In this document: piece after piece, positions 22,484 to 34,927 of the stretch
Layout: each line of letters begins with the position of its first letter
How positions within the stretch are numbered: the stretch's first letter is position 1
Assembly: GCA_003254885.1 (NCBI GenBank)
Contig: QANT01007968.1
Coordinates: 1 to 64,000, forward strand
From: Purshia tridentata
Taxonomy: Eukaryota; Streptophyta; Magnoliopsida; Rosales; Rosaceae
DNA: 64,000 nt
Reading direction: 5' to 3'
Made by a program: the position numbers and the translations under genes
Notes under the pieces: model-generated
The model's database searches: none
What the model saw: the letters and a program-made list of their open reading frames with translations, nothing else
Told to the model about the DNA's origin: nothing

Positions 22484-22492
22484 GGATTAAAT
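22484..22492 (-). promoter_or_regulatory. Possible TATA box of the R3-MYB gene
   Basis: On the minus strand this reads ctatttaat, about 200 bases upstream of the ATG, with the GA-rich tract between. Spacing implies a 5' UTR of about 160 bases. Confidence 0.3.
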
Positions 22493-25400
22493 AGTTTCCC
22501 AAGAGGGATTTCCAGGCAATATAAATTGCTGGGGGAAGGTTTTAATGAGTTTTTGTTTTTGTTTTAAATGTTCATTGAGAGAAGAGCTTGAACTGAACGC
22601 TTGAGAAGAAAGCAATAGAAATAGAGAGGAATGGCAGGTCCTACCAAACAGACAAATTAAATTTCTGTTGACTTGTAGTTGTCCCTGTATGTGTAAATTT
22701 ATATGGTCAAAGGGTTGTTGGAGGCACTCTCTGGGAAAACCCATGAATACCCTTTTGTCCGAACCAGCATGGGTGGCTTTGACAGGGGCAAATTTGTCTT
22801 TTCAGGGGCTTTGTGATGTGTCCACTTGTACAGGGTGATGTGGCACAGTAGTCCCATCCCAACGCCAACTGGTGAATATGTATTCCCTAGGATGTGAATT
22901 GAATTTGAAGCCAGGAGTGGCCTCCCCAGATCACTGGGAATATAATCATAAATTAATGAATTAAATAGTGAGATGTTTGTGCTTCAGGTACTACTTGATA
23001 TCATAATTAAGTAGCACTTAATTCGATGTGGTTTTTAGTTGGCAGTTAGTTAGCACACATATTAACTAGTTAATTGGTTTTTAAGGCTTGAAATTGCCGC
23101 TGCCATTGACAACTAGCTGAGCAGCTGCTGCTGCTGATATTGACAGACACACAAATACCCATCAGGACACAACAGTCCATTATTCATATTTCATGCAAGG
23201 GACTAAATGGTTGAGACTGGAAAACAAGAACAGTCCTAAGAAGGATATGTAACATTTCTCTCAACCACAAACCAAGAAGAAATTAAACACATTCAAGAGG
23301 CTGCTGACTGCTCAGTTTCAAATTTCCCGCTTCATGAATATCACATTCATATGTAAAAAGCAGCACATTTTCCAAAGTGTGAATACCAAAGTGTTCACAT
23401 TCATAATAACTCCGTAGCTATAAATTTATTGATCGAATATCAATTATTTATACTATTCTCTACATGCATTACATATAAAAATACAGATATCAGTTATCAC
23501 ATAGAGAAAAACATATAATTTTACTCTGACCATACACCTTAAAATTAAAAAATAAGTGAGAAATAGAGAATGAAAATTTGAAGAACATCCTACAATCAAA
23601 ACTTCTGATATTAAACAGGTGGAAAACAGGTTAACAATATGTATTAAGCATGCATACCCTTACTGATGCCATTTCAGTCATTTTCAGAGTCTACACTGTA
23701 GTAAGTTGAAACTTTTAAGTAGTATCTCAAAGTTATTTTAGTCAATTCGTCATCTGTCAAAAAGCAGGAGGGGTTGTTGGCTACTTTATAGTTAGAACTT
23801 AGAATCCATTTTATTTATTCTAGTATAATTTAATTTCAACCAAAGAAAGAATCCATTTTATTTATGAGGTACTAGTGTCCTAGTGTACTACGATACTGTA
23901 CCATCTTTTCGAACAAAATTCTGCATTCAACAGATTTTGGCACCTAAATCTAGATTTAAAAGTTGTTTAAGAATATATAGACTGCTATTTAATCACTCCC
24001 CTTTTCAGGTTCTAGCTACCACTTGAAGACATTGGGTATGGGTTCAAGGAAAAGTTGATTTTGAGAGCCAAAATGCAGAATCATGAAAAATTGAACAAGT
24101 TGAAGACCAAACTATAATTTTGTTCTTGTTTGTTCTCTTTGGATCACTTCCAAAGTTCCAAGAGTTGATTAATTTTAGAAAATGAATGTAATTAACAAGA
24201 TTTGATTCTTAATGCTAGTCATATCAGTCCAAATTAAGAAGCTAAATTAGACTGTAAATTAGTATTGTTTAGGAATAGGAAAACATTTTACCTAAAAGTT
24301 GAAATTTGTTTAGGAATTTGATAACAGTATAATCTCTAATAAGGTTTGTGCATAACTTTATAGTTATTAGGATGTAGACCATACATTAAATTATTCCAAA
24401 CTACTTTAAGCCTTTAAAGGTTAGCCAAGAGGAAGATTCCTGCATGGATGAATGTTTGGTAGGACAATTAGAAATGTCAAAAAGAGAAAAAGGCCAAAGT
24501 AGCTTTTAAGATTATGTCTCATTCTTTTGATTTTATTCTGGACTTTGGTGAGAACAGCAACAATATTGATTCAAAACCTTTGTGGTTTGCCTCAAAGAGG
24601 GTTCCCAATAAATTACATTTGGCAGCTTTTGCGAAGTTTAATCTAATATCCATTTTTATATATGCCTTTCTGAAGCCTTTTGAAGTAGCATGACTTCAAA
24701 GCTTTTGAAGGAGGCTGTGTGACACATTGTCATGTCCCTGTTTAGAGCTCAGATCTTTGGTCCTTATCTAAAGCTAGCTAACCGACACCAGCATGTTTTT
24801 TCATCACAAATTCAAGTGTAAATTAAATGAGAACTTCAGAAATAATAAAAATGCCAAACGCAATAGAATTATAGATTAAGGCTTGTACCAAATTGATTTA
24901 TTTTAAAATTTTTAAAGTATACTCTTGTGTAATCCTGCAATCAAACATGTAGTAACACTCTTTTTGATGACACTGTTTTTCCCTATAAATAACTTGTTCT
25001 CTATTTCATAAACACAACACATTATATAAGTTAATTTTTGGGCAGTGCTTATATTATTGTTTTTGTTATGTGAACCTGACAACCTCTTGCATTAATTATT
25101 TGATAATAAGAGAATGTGGGCACACTCTAACAGGCACCCAAATCACCAGTCCATGGAATGTCATGATCACATGCCATATAATATTTAACTTTACGTGGCA
25201 AAGAAAGAGCAAGAAAGCAACTCAAAATTAGTTTTGACTTTGGAGAATGGTGGATGGAGAAGTACACAAATATATCATGTTTGGTCTGCGAATCTGTCAT
25301 TGGCTCATTAGTCATTACTGAGGCCTGCAATCTGTAATTAGTGATCATGATGGACTCGCAAGAAAGAAACAAATGAAACTCGGAGGTTTGGATTCTAAAG

Positions 25401-26069
25401 GACAATCTTTTCCCTAATTCTTTTTTATCACCTTTGGCCACACTTTGATAGATATATATTTGACAATTAGGCATGATTGATTTTTTCCTGAATAATTATT
25501 CAAGAAAATTTTAAGACTAGACGATTTGAATCATATAATTATATTGTATGATGAATTAAAAAATATAAGGGTGATTTATAGGTCGGTCTAATTTTTTCTC
25601 CTCTCTTAGACTAATACCTTAATGCTTTTTTATTTTTGACTAAAGTCCAAAAATATTATACAGATGTTTTTAATTTAAAAAATATGTAATATTATTCTAA
25701 AATTAATGATATGTAAATCTTAATATTATCTTAGTATTATTATAATTGTATATTACCTTAATATTATAATATTATATTATATATCATAATTAATATTATC
25801 ATATTATCCTATAATTAATTATGGAATTTAACTGTGTCAAACAAACGATTGACTCTTATATATAAATACATTTCAATTGTACCAATCAATCGATCAGTTC
25901 TGGTTTGTCAGCTTTTATGTTATGATTTAGCTCCAGGATTTTGGGCTCCGCCCAAAATGCTAGAGCTAAACCCTAACATAATGCCTTCATCAAACCCATT
26001 CTATACCCTAGGAGGGGATGTAGTGAAAAAATGAGATTTACCCTCGAAACTCAGGAAACGAAATAGCTC

Positions 26070-26130
26070 GAATATATATATATATATATATATATANATA
26101 TATATATATATATATATACACACACACCCC
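26070..26130. repeat. (TA)n microsatellite containing an N
   Basis: A long TA dinucleotide run with a single unresolved base at 26097, so its true length is uncertain. Confidence 0.9.
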
Positions 26131-26211
26131 AACTCAGATATTGATACAATTGAAATGTACCTATATATATTTCTTTTACTTGTTTGATTATTTCTTATGA
26201 GTTAATATATA

Positions 26212-26344
26212 TTTTTATTATATAATATAAACGGATATTATCATTTACTATTTCAAATTAAAAAATAGGAAACTAGATTTTTTATTATATAATATAAACG
26301 GATATTATCATTTACTATTTCAAATTTAAAAATAGGAAACTAGA
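26212..26344. repeat. Two-copy tandem repeat, about 66 bp
   Basis: The unit starting tttttattatataatataaa and ending aggaaactaga occurs at 26212-26277 and again at about 26278-26344, with only one or two differences. It is non-coding. Confidence 0.9.
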
Positions 26345-27991
26345 TAATCTTGAATGTTTTAATTAAAAATGTCTGAACAGATATTATCTTTCATAATTTT
26401 TAAAATTAATTCATATTAATTATCTTAATTTTAAGAGATAATATAAGTCAAAATTTAAAAAAGTCTATTTTTTGGATCTCAGTTTTAAAAATTGGATTTA
26501 AGTCTTAATTTAAATTTCTATAAAGTTTTAGTCTGAATGACCCTTCAAAATTGGACCTATTTCTAATTATTCCAAAATATAATCTTTTCTTTTGCTTGAA
26601 AGAGAGTCATCGGCTTTATCAATATTTAAAAGAGACCCTTTTGATCGTCAATCCAATAATTATCAATAACAGCATATTCATCTATTTACCCCCTTCAACT
26701 ATAACTCGAGTTTCAACTTGCCCTTTAAGTAAAAGTATGTAAATTAAGGCATCAAACTTTTAAAAATAGGTCAGTGTGGGTTAATTTCTTAAAAATTTAT
26801 TTGCATTTCAGACCAAAGATGTCACGTGCCTTCGAGTGCAGATAAAGATAATAGTTCATGTTCAAAGCTTTACATAGGTCTTGTGAGTCTATGTCAATTC
26901 CTTAAATTTTGTTCTTTTTTGTACCTTGAGAAAGAGGACAAGTCTTCGTAACGCCAAACAATATTTGACCCATGTGAGGGTTTGACCATGAATTGTTCAT
27001 TTTATCCTTATACTTTGAACGAAAATTTGAATGGAATTTTAAGAAATTTATCTCCATTGATTTTTTTAAAAAAATAAAAATTTAAAGCCTTAATTTTTGA
27101 CTAGCCCTTAGAAAAATGAGTCTGAAACCTAAATAAGTGTGACAGGAAAAAAAAAACAAAAAAAAAACCCTAATTAAGTGCTTGTAAAGTATTGAGGGGA
27201 ATTGTATAAACAGATATGAAAGCATTACAAAGTACATTTTCATGAAATTTGTTGCAACCATGTACTGTTTACCCAGAAGAGACCTGACTACAATTTCAAG
27301 AGGAATTTTGTACAGTGTTTGTAATGATGAGTCTGGGTTACATGCAGTATAGTACAGTGTTTGTAATGATGGAACAATGAACATCTATACCCTAGTAATG
27401 AAATGAATTTGTCAACATTTAAAGATTAAAAATGTGTTTATATATATGTCCTAAGTGTTTAAACTTTCCCACAATTACAGAGAAGGTGGTTTGTGCTTTT
27501 CAGCATATATATTAGCTAGTGGGGAGCCAAAAGTGCAGGGTGAGGTGGACCATAAGAATCTTATTCAATATTCATAGGAATGGGTTAGTTTTCGACCATG
27601 GAAGACTACCCAAATGAAATGAATGCTTGGAATTGGATCATGCCTACCACTCTACCAGGCTATGAAATGTTTGACGACACATTAAAATTTAAATCAACTA
27701 CAGGTCCACACAAGCTAGCTGCATTGAAAGCTAACTATTACCCCACCTAAAAAATTGCAGAATCTTAATTGATCCATCTTTATTACCCTGTTAGTGCAAG
27801 TACTAGTCTGTCCATTCACATTTTCAAATCATCAGAAACTAAGAAAAACAGGAATTCGAGATTACTTAATTGTGTTCAAAGAGTACAGTTGTGGTTTCTT
27901 ACTGCAAGAAACTGTGCCTAATGTTTATAAAATCAGAGACTGGTGCCTAAATGCTACAACATTTTAGATATATTATATATATATATATATA

Positions 27992-28163
27992 TGTTGTAAA
28001 ATATATAAGACTAGTGTTTTGGAGGCAGAGATAATATGTCTATCATCATTCATCAGATATGTTTCCTTATATAGGTAGGGTTTACACATGTATTTGTAAA
28101 ATGACAAATAAGCCCCTACAACTATTTATAGGAATAGCCACACAAGTAAAAGTATTTACAACA
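27992..28163 (-). repeat. 3' LTR of the copia fossil
   Basis: A 172-bp TG...CA terminal repeat. On the minus strand it follows a purine-rich tract (complement of 28164-28175), the expected plus-strand primer site, which fixes it as the 3' LTR. Confidence 0.85.
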
Positions 28164-28660
28164 CTCCCCCTTGGATATTCCATGTCATTAGTGTTGTCTT
28201 TGCTATGCGCTTCTAAGTTGCCTCGTCAAAACTTTGCCAGGTAATAAAAACCCTGTGGGAACAAAAACAACCCTGGTCGAAAGAGAAAAGAGTACAACGC
28301 GCGTGAGTGTGGACTTTTCACATCAGGAACTCAGAAAATAGGTGAAATCATCCCATAGTATATCAATAGGAGCGGAATGCATTTAGAGTTGCAACACCAA
28401 AACCTTGCCCGGTAAACCCAATGGGACAAACCCGAGGTCGAAGGGGAAAAGATGTGCAAACGCATATATATATCAAATTAAGGCATCTTCAGGATGCTAT
28501 ATGAGTTGGGTGACCATGCCAAAATGTGCCTCATTAAAAACCTTGCCATATAACAAAACCCAGTGGGACAAAATAACCCTGGACGAAGGACAAAAGAGTA
28601 CACGATGGTCAAGTGAATATGCCTCAGGATACTCCCCTTGATATCGACTCCCCCTGAAGA

Positions 28661-30238
28661 CTATATACTATGTAAATCAGACAATCTACGCAAGCCAATA
28701 CCTCGAACATGTTTCAAGAATGTGGACTTCGGCAGTGACTTGGTGAAGAGATCTGCAGGATTGTTTTGAGATCGGATCTGTTTGACTTCAATCTTCTGAT
28801 GCTCTTGTTGCTGTTGGTTGAAGAAGAACTTCGGTGCAATATGCTTGGTGTTGTCTCCTTTGATAAAACCCGTCTTCATCTGCTCGATGCAAGCGGCATT
28901 ATCCTCATAGATAATGGTCGGTTCATCAGTTGTGGAATGCAGCCCACATGTACTTCGAACATGCTTGGTAATGGCTCTCAGCCATATACATTCACGAACT
29001 GCCTCGTAAAGAGCTAAAATCTCAGCATGATTCGACGAGGTAGCAACAAGGGTCTGTTTCGTAGATCTCCAAGATATTGCTGTATTCCCAATGGTAAAGA
29101 CATAACCAGTTTGAGAACGAGCCTTGTGCGGGTCAGATAAATAACCCGCGTCAGCAAATCCAACAAGGCATATATCATTCTGAGGGTCAAGGGGGCTTGA
29201 CCCATTCTTAGATATGTAGGGATAGAAAAGGCCCATATCTGTCGTACCTCTAAGGTAGCGAAAAATGTCTTTTATGCCATTCCAGTGGCGGCGTGTTGGC
29301 GCAGAACTATATCTAGCTAGCAAGTTCACAGCAAATGAGATGTCCGGTCTAGTGCATTGAGTTAAGTATAATAATGCACCTATCGCACTCAAATATGGAA
29401 CTTCTGGTGCCAATACCTCTTCGTTATCATCTGCGGGACGAAACGGATCCTTCTTAGGATCTAGACTACGGACGATCATAGGCGTGCACGAAGGCTTCGC
29501 TTTATCCTCATTAAAACGCCTTAACATCTTCTGGATGTAATTTGATTGATGAACCAGAATTCCATCTGCACGGTGCTCAAGCTCTAGGCCAAGACAGAAA
29601 TTCGTTCTCCCAAGATCTTTCATTTCGAATTCTGACTTCAGATGCTTAGCAGTCTCATTGATCTCTTCAGGAGTACCAATTAGGTTCATGTCATCAACAT
29701 AAACAGCCACAATAGCAAACCCGGAACTTTTTTTCTTAATAAACACGCATGGGCATAGTTCATTATTCGCATATCCCTTTTCGATCAAATATTCACTTAG
29801 ACGGTTATACCACATCCGTCCAGATTGTTTCAATCCATAAAGTGAACGCCTTAAACGAATGGAGAGCGTGTTCCATGGTCTGGAACTATTTGCATCGAGT
29901 ATCTTAAGTCCTTCAGGAACTTTTATATATATATATATATCTGTATCAAGATCCCCATAGAGATAAGCTGTGACCACATCCATAAGCTGCATGTTCAGTT
30001 TTTCGGAAACTACCAAACTGATAAGGTAGCGGAACGTTATTACATCCATTACGGGGGAATACGTCACCTCATAATCAATCCCAGGGCGTTGAGAAAATCC
30101 TTGCGCCACTAGACGAGCTTTGTATCTCACAGTCTCGTTTTTTTCATTTCGCTTCCTTACAAATACCCATTTAAATCCTACAGGTTTAACATGGGGAGGT
30201 GTAGGGACGACAGGTCCAAACACTTTTCTCTTTGTCAA
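28661..30238 (-). mobile_element. Copia reverse transcriptase/RNase H region (fossil)
   Basis: Contains the copia-type RT opening (GFKWVFVRKRN), the LYGLKQS motif, the YVDDM active-site region, and RNase H motifs including ADAGY and the copia tail KHI..KFFFN. It represents the 3' part of a copia pol polyprotein. A (TA)n tract falls inside it. Confidence 0.9.
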
Positions 30239-30277
30239 GGAATCTAATTCAGCCTGGATTGCATCCTTCCATTTTGG

Positions 30278-32245
30278 TCAGTCGTCTCTACGTTGACATT
30301 CATCAACGGAGCGAGGTTCGATGTCATCGCTAGTTATGATTTCGGTAGCTACCGCGAATACAAATACATCATCGATGATAATCTTATTTCGATTCCAAAT
30401 CTCACTTAAGCATGCATAGTTTATTGAGATTTCTCTGTTCTCGGGAGTGGGTTCAGATGTTGGAGCGTCCCCCAACTTCGTCTCTTCCAGGACGGACCCA
30501 TAATCCGGAACTATCTTGTGAGATGGATCAGTTGAGATTGCGATGTCAAGAGGATTCATTTGTGCCAAATTTACCCTCTTCCAGGGAAGAGAATCCTTCG
30601 AACCTAGTGGTCTACCTCTCTTCTGGGCAGGGACATATGACTGGTTAGCCGCCATGGCCGTACCTCGTCCATCTGGGACGACACGTCCTATAGGGACTGA
30701 TATCTTTGCAGGCACATTTGCAGCAGGTATATGTGATCTCGTCACTTTAGCTAGATCAGAGAATGCGTCTGGCATATTATGTGCTACACTCTGTAAATCT
30801 AGAATTCTCCGCACTTCACTATCACATAGTGCGGTTCGGGGATCGAGATGAGACATAGTGGGGACATTCCACGTCAATTCGCGTCGTTCATCAGGAACGG
30901 TGACGTTCTTATCTCCCCCTAACGGCGGGAAGACTGTCTCATCAAAGTGACAATCCGCAAATCTGGCGGTGAAGAGATCGCCTGTCAAGGGCTCTAAAAA
31001 GCGTATAATAGATGGAGATTCATAACCGACATATATGCCCATCCTTCGTTGAGGACCCATTTTAGTACGTTGTGGCGGTGCAATTGGCACATAAACCGCG
31101 CACCCAAACACGCGTAAGTGCGAAACGTCAGGTTCGTACCCAGTTACCAACTGTAACGCTGAATAAGGTTGGGTAGCAGTAGGCCTCAACCGGACCAACA
31201 TAGCTGCATGCAAAATTGCATAACCCCATGCAGAAATTGGAAGCTTGGTGCGCATTACCAAGGTGCGTGCAATCATTTGTAATCTTTTAATGAACGCTTC
31301 TGCTAGACCATTCTGGGTATGAACATGGGGAACTGGATGTTCAACATCAATCCCGAGGGACATGCAATAATCATCGAAAGTTTTCGATGTAAACTCTCCG
31401 ACATTATCAAGTCTTATGGACTTTATGGGATAATCCGAGTGGTGAGCCCTCAATTTAATGATCTGGGCGAGGAGTTTAGCAAAAGCAGCATTTCTTGTGG
31501 ACAATAGTGTAACATGTGACCACCTTGTCGATGCATCAACCAAAACCATGAAATATCGAAATGGTCCGCATGGTAGTTGGATAGGTCCACAAATGTCTCC
31601 TTGAATTCTATGCAGAAAAAAGGTGGAGTCTTTACTAGTCTTTGCATATGATGGACTAGTATTCAACTTTCCCAACGAGCAGGCTTGGCATAGTGTGTCA
31701 CTAAACACAATATCCTTATTGGTAAGGGGATACCCGTGTGATGAGTTGAGGATACGGCGCATCATACTTTGACCTGGGTGTCCCAACCGGTCATGCCATA
31801 GCAAAAAACTGCTCGAATTGGTTAGCGTCCGACTAACTATATGATTTGCCTCAATCGATCTAATGGTCGTCATATAAAGACCACTCGAGAGACATCTCAG
31901 TTTTTCCAATGTACGCTTCTGGCCGTACAAGTTAGAAGTTATGCATAGATATTCCACTCCATTTTCCTCAGTGGTTTCGACGTGATAACCGTTGGCTCGA
32001 ATATCCTTAAAACTCAGCAACGTTCTTCTGGAACATGGAGAGTATAAGGCCTCAATAATGGTAAATTCAGTACCATTGGACAACATAAAGTGGGCTTTTC
32101 CATGGCCTTCTATCAGGTTGGATTGGCCTGATATAGTTGTCACAGAGGTATGAGTAGGCAATAAGTCTGAAAAATACTTCCGATTCTGGAGTATAGTGTG
32201 CGTAGTAACACTGTCAACTAGACAACAAACTTCCCCACAAGACAT
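30278..32245 (-). mobile_element. Copia GAG-pre-integrase/integrase region (fossil)
   Basis: A short protease-like start is followed by the GAG-pre-integrase segment (LLWHDRLGHPG with a downstream CQACSLGK, the HHCC zinc motif) and an integrase catalytic core (GDICGPI, then LDNVGEF). The copia-specific C-terminal block with GCAVYVPI follows. Its place upstream of RT on the coding strand is diagnostic for Ty1/copia rather than gypsy. Confidence 0.88.
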
Positions 32246-32600
32246 GCCTATTCATAAATTTAATTCAATGGATCACGTGTATGAAAATAAATAACTTTAT
32301 TGAATTAAGAAAATATTCGAACATAACCAAATTTCTAAAATTAAGAATCCAAAAACATAAATCACCGAAATAATCTGAATACCAATCATTACTCATAAAT
32401 TAAAATAATACGGCACAAGCGCCGATCATATCCATGTTCTCGAGTTTTCAGTCCTCGGAGTGTCCAGAAGCAGCCTGGAAATCAGTGATCTCTAGGGTGG
32501 TATTCATAGGAAATGATCCGTCAGCAAAGTTGGTTTCACGAGGTCCGCGACTAGCGTGATACTCCTCTATAACTTGCGCTGATGCACGACAGGTGCGAGA

Positions 32601-33530
32601 CTAGTGATCAGTTCCTCCACATCGGTAACATAGATTAATCTGATTATGATTCTGGGGGCGACAGGCCGAACCAGTGTTCCTCTCATTTTGGGTTATGTGG
32701 GCGGATTGACTGCGGTTCCCACCACTTGGACCTTGGCCACGGGAACTTGAGTTACGTGGGCCTTGGCTACTTGAGCCTTGGCCACGGGAACCTGAGTTAC
32801 GTGGGCCTTGGTTGCTTAAGCCTTGGCCACGTTGACCTCGATCATACGGGCCGTTCCTTTGAGAACCTTTCCTTCCATTTCTTGAGCGATCATATTTTAC
32901 GCCTTTTCCATGACCTCGGTTTCCTCTTTCGCGGTTTGAATCGCGATGGGCAACAGCGTTTGCTTCTGGCAGTGGTGTTGCTTTGGTACCGACAGGTCGG
33001 GCTCGATCATTTTTCAACAATAAATCGTTGTTCTTTTCAGCAAGCAACAAAGTAGTGATCAATTCCGAGAACTTAGTAAAATGCCTCTCTCTGTATTGTT
33101 GCTGCAGGACCAAACAGGAGGTAGGGAAGGTGGAGAAAGTCTTCTCCAATAGGTCAGCTTCCGTGAGCTCTTCCCCACAAAATTTGAGGAGTGACCGGAT
33201 CCGACAGATCTCAGAATTATACTCATTAACGGATTTGAAATCCTGGAAACGAATGTTCTGCCAGTCATGTCTTGCTTCAGGCAAGAAAATAGTCCTTTGG
33301 TGGTTAAACCGCTCTTCTAGAGCGATCCAAAGAGCTCGTGGATCCTCTTCAGCGAGGTACTCAATTTGGAGTGCCTCCTCCATATGTTTCCTGATGAAAA
33401 TCATAGCACTGGCCTTAAGGGCCTCAGCTGCAACATTGTCAGCAGTGATCGTTGATCTCATCTTCTTTGCAGTCAAATGAAGCTTTACATCTTGAGTCCA
33501 CTTTAGATAGTTTCTTCCGGAAACTTCCAA
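32601..33530 (-). mobile_element. Copia gag region (fossil)
   Basis: Resembles the plant copia gag (UBN2-type) domain, with NYLKWTQDVKLHL near the start and WIALEERFNHQ following. A basic G/R/N/Q-rich repeat section precedes a zinc-knuckle start (CYRCGG). The repeated RGQG/NQGPRN-type units are visible as short tandem repeats in the DNA at about 32720-32850. Confidence 0.85.
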
Positions 33531-33945
33531 AGCGACAAAATCAAGCTTGTTGAGATTTGATATTCTCTACAAGGAAAGAACAAATAATCATAATTAATGC
33601 TTTGGGCAATAATATCCATAAGCAACTAATAAGAACTTCAAGTTCTATAACATGGTAAAATGAATTCAGATTAAACATGTAAAATCTACTGGTTTTATCA
33701 TGTATGGTGATTTTATGAAGAAACTTCAAGTTCCTTATATGGCAATATTGAAGCTATGGGTTCAATTTTTATGAACTATTGGTTCATTAATTACCTGCAT
33801 TTTCTACACATATACTCTAGTATGGAAATTTAAACAAGTAGAATATCTATATAATTCAATAGAATTGAAGATATCACAAATAAATGTTTCTGGCATTTAT
33901 ACTACAAATATTAAATGAAATGAATAAACATCAAACAAAACAAAG

Positions 33946-34030
33946 CAGTGCAGTGGTTAAGGCACATTCAGTGTGCAAGCAAGTCCCTGTTTCGAAACCC
34001 AGGGAAGGTGAAAGCTTGTTCCTTTTTTCA
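33946..34030 (+). mobile_element. tRNA-like SINE head within the retrotransposon leader region
   Basis: An A-box-like gtgcagtggttaaggcac at about 33948-33965 and a B-box-like tgtttcgaaaccc at 33988-34000 have the spacing of a pol III internal promoter, followed by a T-run at about 34023-34028. This resembles a plant tRNA-derived SINE head, not a functional tRNA gene, since no cloverleaf closes cleanly. It sits between gag and the right LTR. Confidence 0.45.
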
Positions 34031-34094
34031 ATGGATTCTTACACGGGCCTGGGCCTTGGGCCTTGGCTTGGCTGGCTGCGGGCCTGGGCCGCGG

Positions 34095-34254
34095 TATAAG
34101 ACTAGTGTTTTGGAGGCAGAGATAATATGTCTATCATCATTCATCAGATATGTTTCCTTATATAGGTAGGGTTTATACATGTATTTGTAAAATAACAAAT
34201 AAGCCCCTACAACTATTTACAGGAATAGCCACACAAGTAAAAGTATTTACAACA
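34095..34254 (-). repeat. 5' LTR of the copia fossil, inner edge missing
   Basis: Matches the left LTR with about three differences over 155 bases. The first dozen bases expected on the inner side are absent, and a GC-rich stretch of gggcctgggcc-type repeats (about 34054-34092) abuts it instead. Confidence 0.85.
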
Positions 34255-34664
34255 ATATATATATATATAATTATATATGGTGGTCCTGGTCCATCCTTAT
34301 ATCATATGATCGTCCCAATAAAATTATGCAAGCATGAAGCGTGCCCATATCAGTACCTATATATAGATATACACAGCAACCACCTCTTCACTGTACTCCA
34401 GCACCCATCCCACACTATGATTAATTCACTGTTATGGCTTTAATTTTCTCTCTATTATGGTCAATCAATCCAAAAAAACATGAACAAAAGTATATAATTC
34501 CAAATAAATCAGTCACATAGATTTAGGGTTCATGCTTCATGGAGATTTTTACATGCTATCAAGGTTTATTAAGCATGAATATAAATTGTTCTAGAAAACC
34601 TACTTGGTTGAAAAACGGATTGAATGATAATCCTCCTTTTTGTTTGATGATCCACAATCCTAGA

Positions 34665-34858
34665 GCTCTTCGTGCTGATAACGTGTTGTAAAAAATATGT
34701 ATTAGGGTTTTTGTGGAGGCAGAGATAATATGTCTATCTATTATTCATCAGATATGTTTCCTCATATAGGTAGGGTTTACACAGTTATTTGTAAAATGAC
34801 AAATAAGCCCCTACAACTATTTACAGGAATAGCCACTCAAGTAAAAGTATTTACAACA
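34665..34858 (-). mobile_element. Second, diverged LTR of the same copia family with primer-site remnant
   Basis: An LTR of 175 bp at 34684-34858 has complete TGTTGTAAAA...TTTACAACA ends but differs from the 27992 and 34095 copies at more positions than those differ from each other. Next to it on the inner side (34665-34683) the minus strand reads cgttatcagcacgaa, the primer-binding type found beside plant copia LTRs. It may be the remains of an older element into or next to which the younger copy inserted. Confidence 0.75.
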
Positions 34859-34895
34859 GTACCAATATTTTTATCAATACACTAATTTTGGCTAA

Positions 34896-34927
34896 ATAGC
34901 CACTCAAGTAAAAGTATTTACAACAGA
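34896..34927 (-). repeat. Copia LTR terminal fragment
   Basis: The last 31 or so bases of the preceding LTR (atagccactcaagtaaaagt onward) are repeated here, about 66 bases downstream, as an end-only fragment. Confidence 0.8.

Larger units (their letters stand above)
22493..27991. other. Gene-free AT-rich region
   Basis: About 5.5 kb without a recognisable gene. It contains a (TA)n tract with one N at 26097, a 66-bp tandem duplication and another (TA)n tract immediately before the retrotransposon. A 115-residue minus-strand frame at 25127-25474 has no family I recognise and no codon or motif support. Confidence 0.55.
27992..34254 (-). mobile_element. Ty1/copia LTR retrotransposon fossil
   Basis: The element reads on the minus strand. 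Its LTRs lie at 27992-28163 and 34095-34254, start TGTTGTAAA and end TTTACAACA, and differ at about three positions over 155 bases. That suggests an insertion of very roughly one million years, with wide error. A 5-bp ATATA flank on both sides fits a target duplication but lies in TA-rich DNA. A purine-rich tract adjoins the left LTR. Coding parts in family order are gag, then integrase, then reverse transcriptase/RNase H. The coding capacity is split into at least three stretches and the inner edge of the right LTR is replaced by other sequence, so the copy looks broken, with a few interruptions. Confidence 0.88.

Noticed and set aside
22131-22502. 123-codon minus-strand frame with a long serine/leucine run
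   Set aside because: It reads through the R3-MYB first exon in its own frame and then through the GA-rich 5' UTR; the apparent hydrophobic run is translation of the (GA)n tract.
25127-25474. 115-codon minus-strand frame in the 22-28 kb desert
   Set aside because: No recognisable domain, no splice context and no promoter; length is within chance in this region.
28405-28641. Plus-strand frame opposite the retrotransposon end
   Set aside because: It lies antisense in the non-coding end of the copia element and has no independent support.
33946-34030. Possible functional tRNA gene
   Set aside because: A- and B-box-like motifs are present, but no acceptor stem or anticodon arm pairs properly; a SINE head is more likely.
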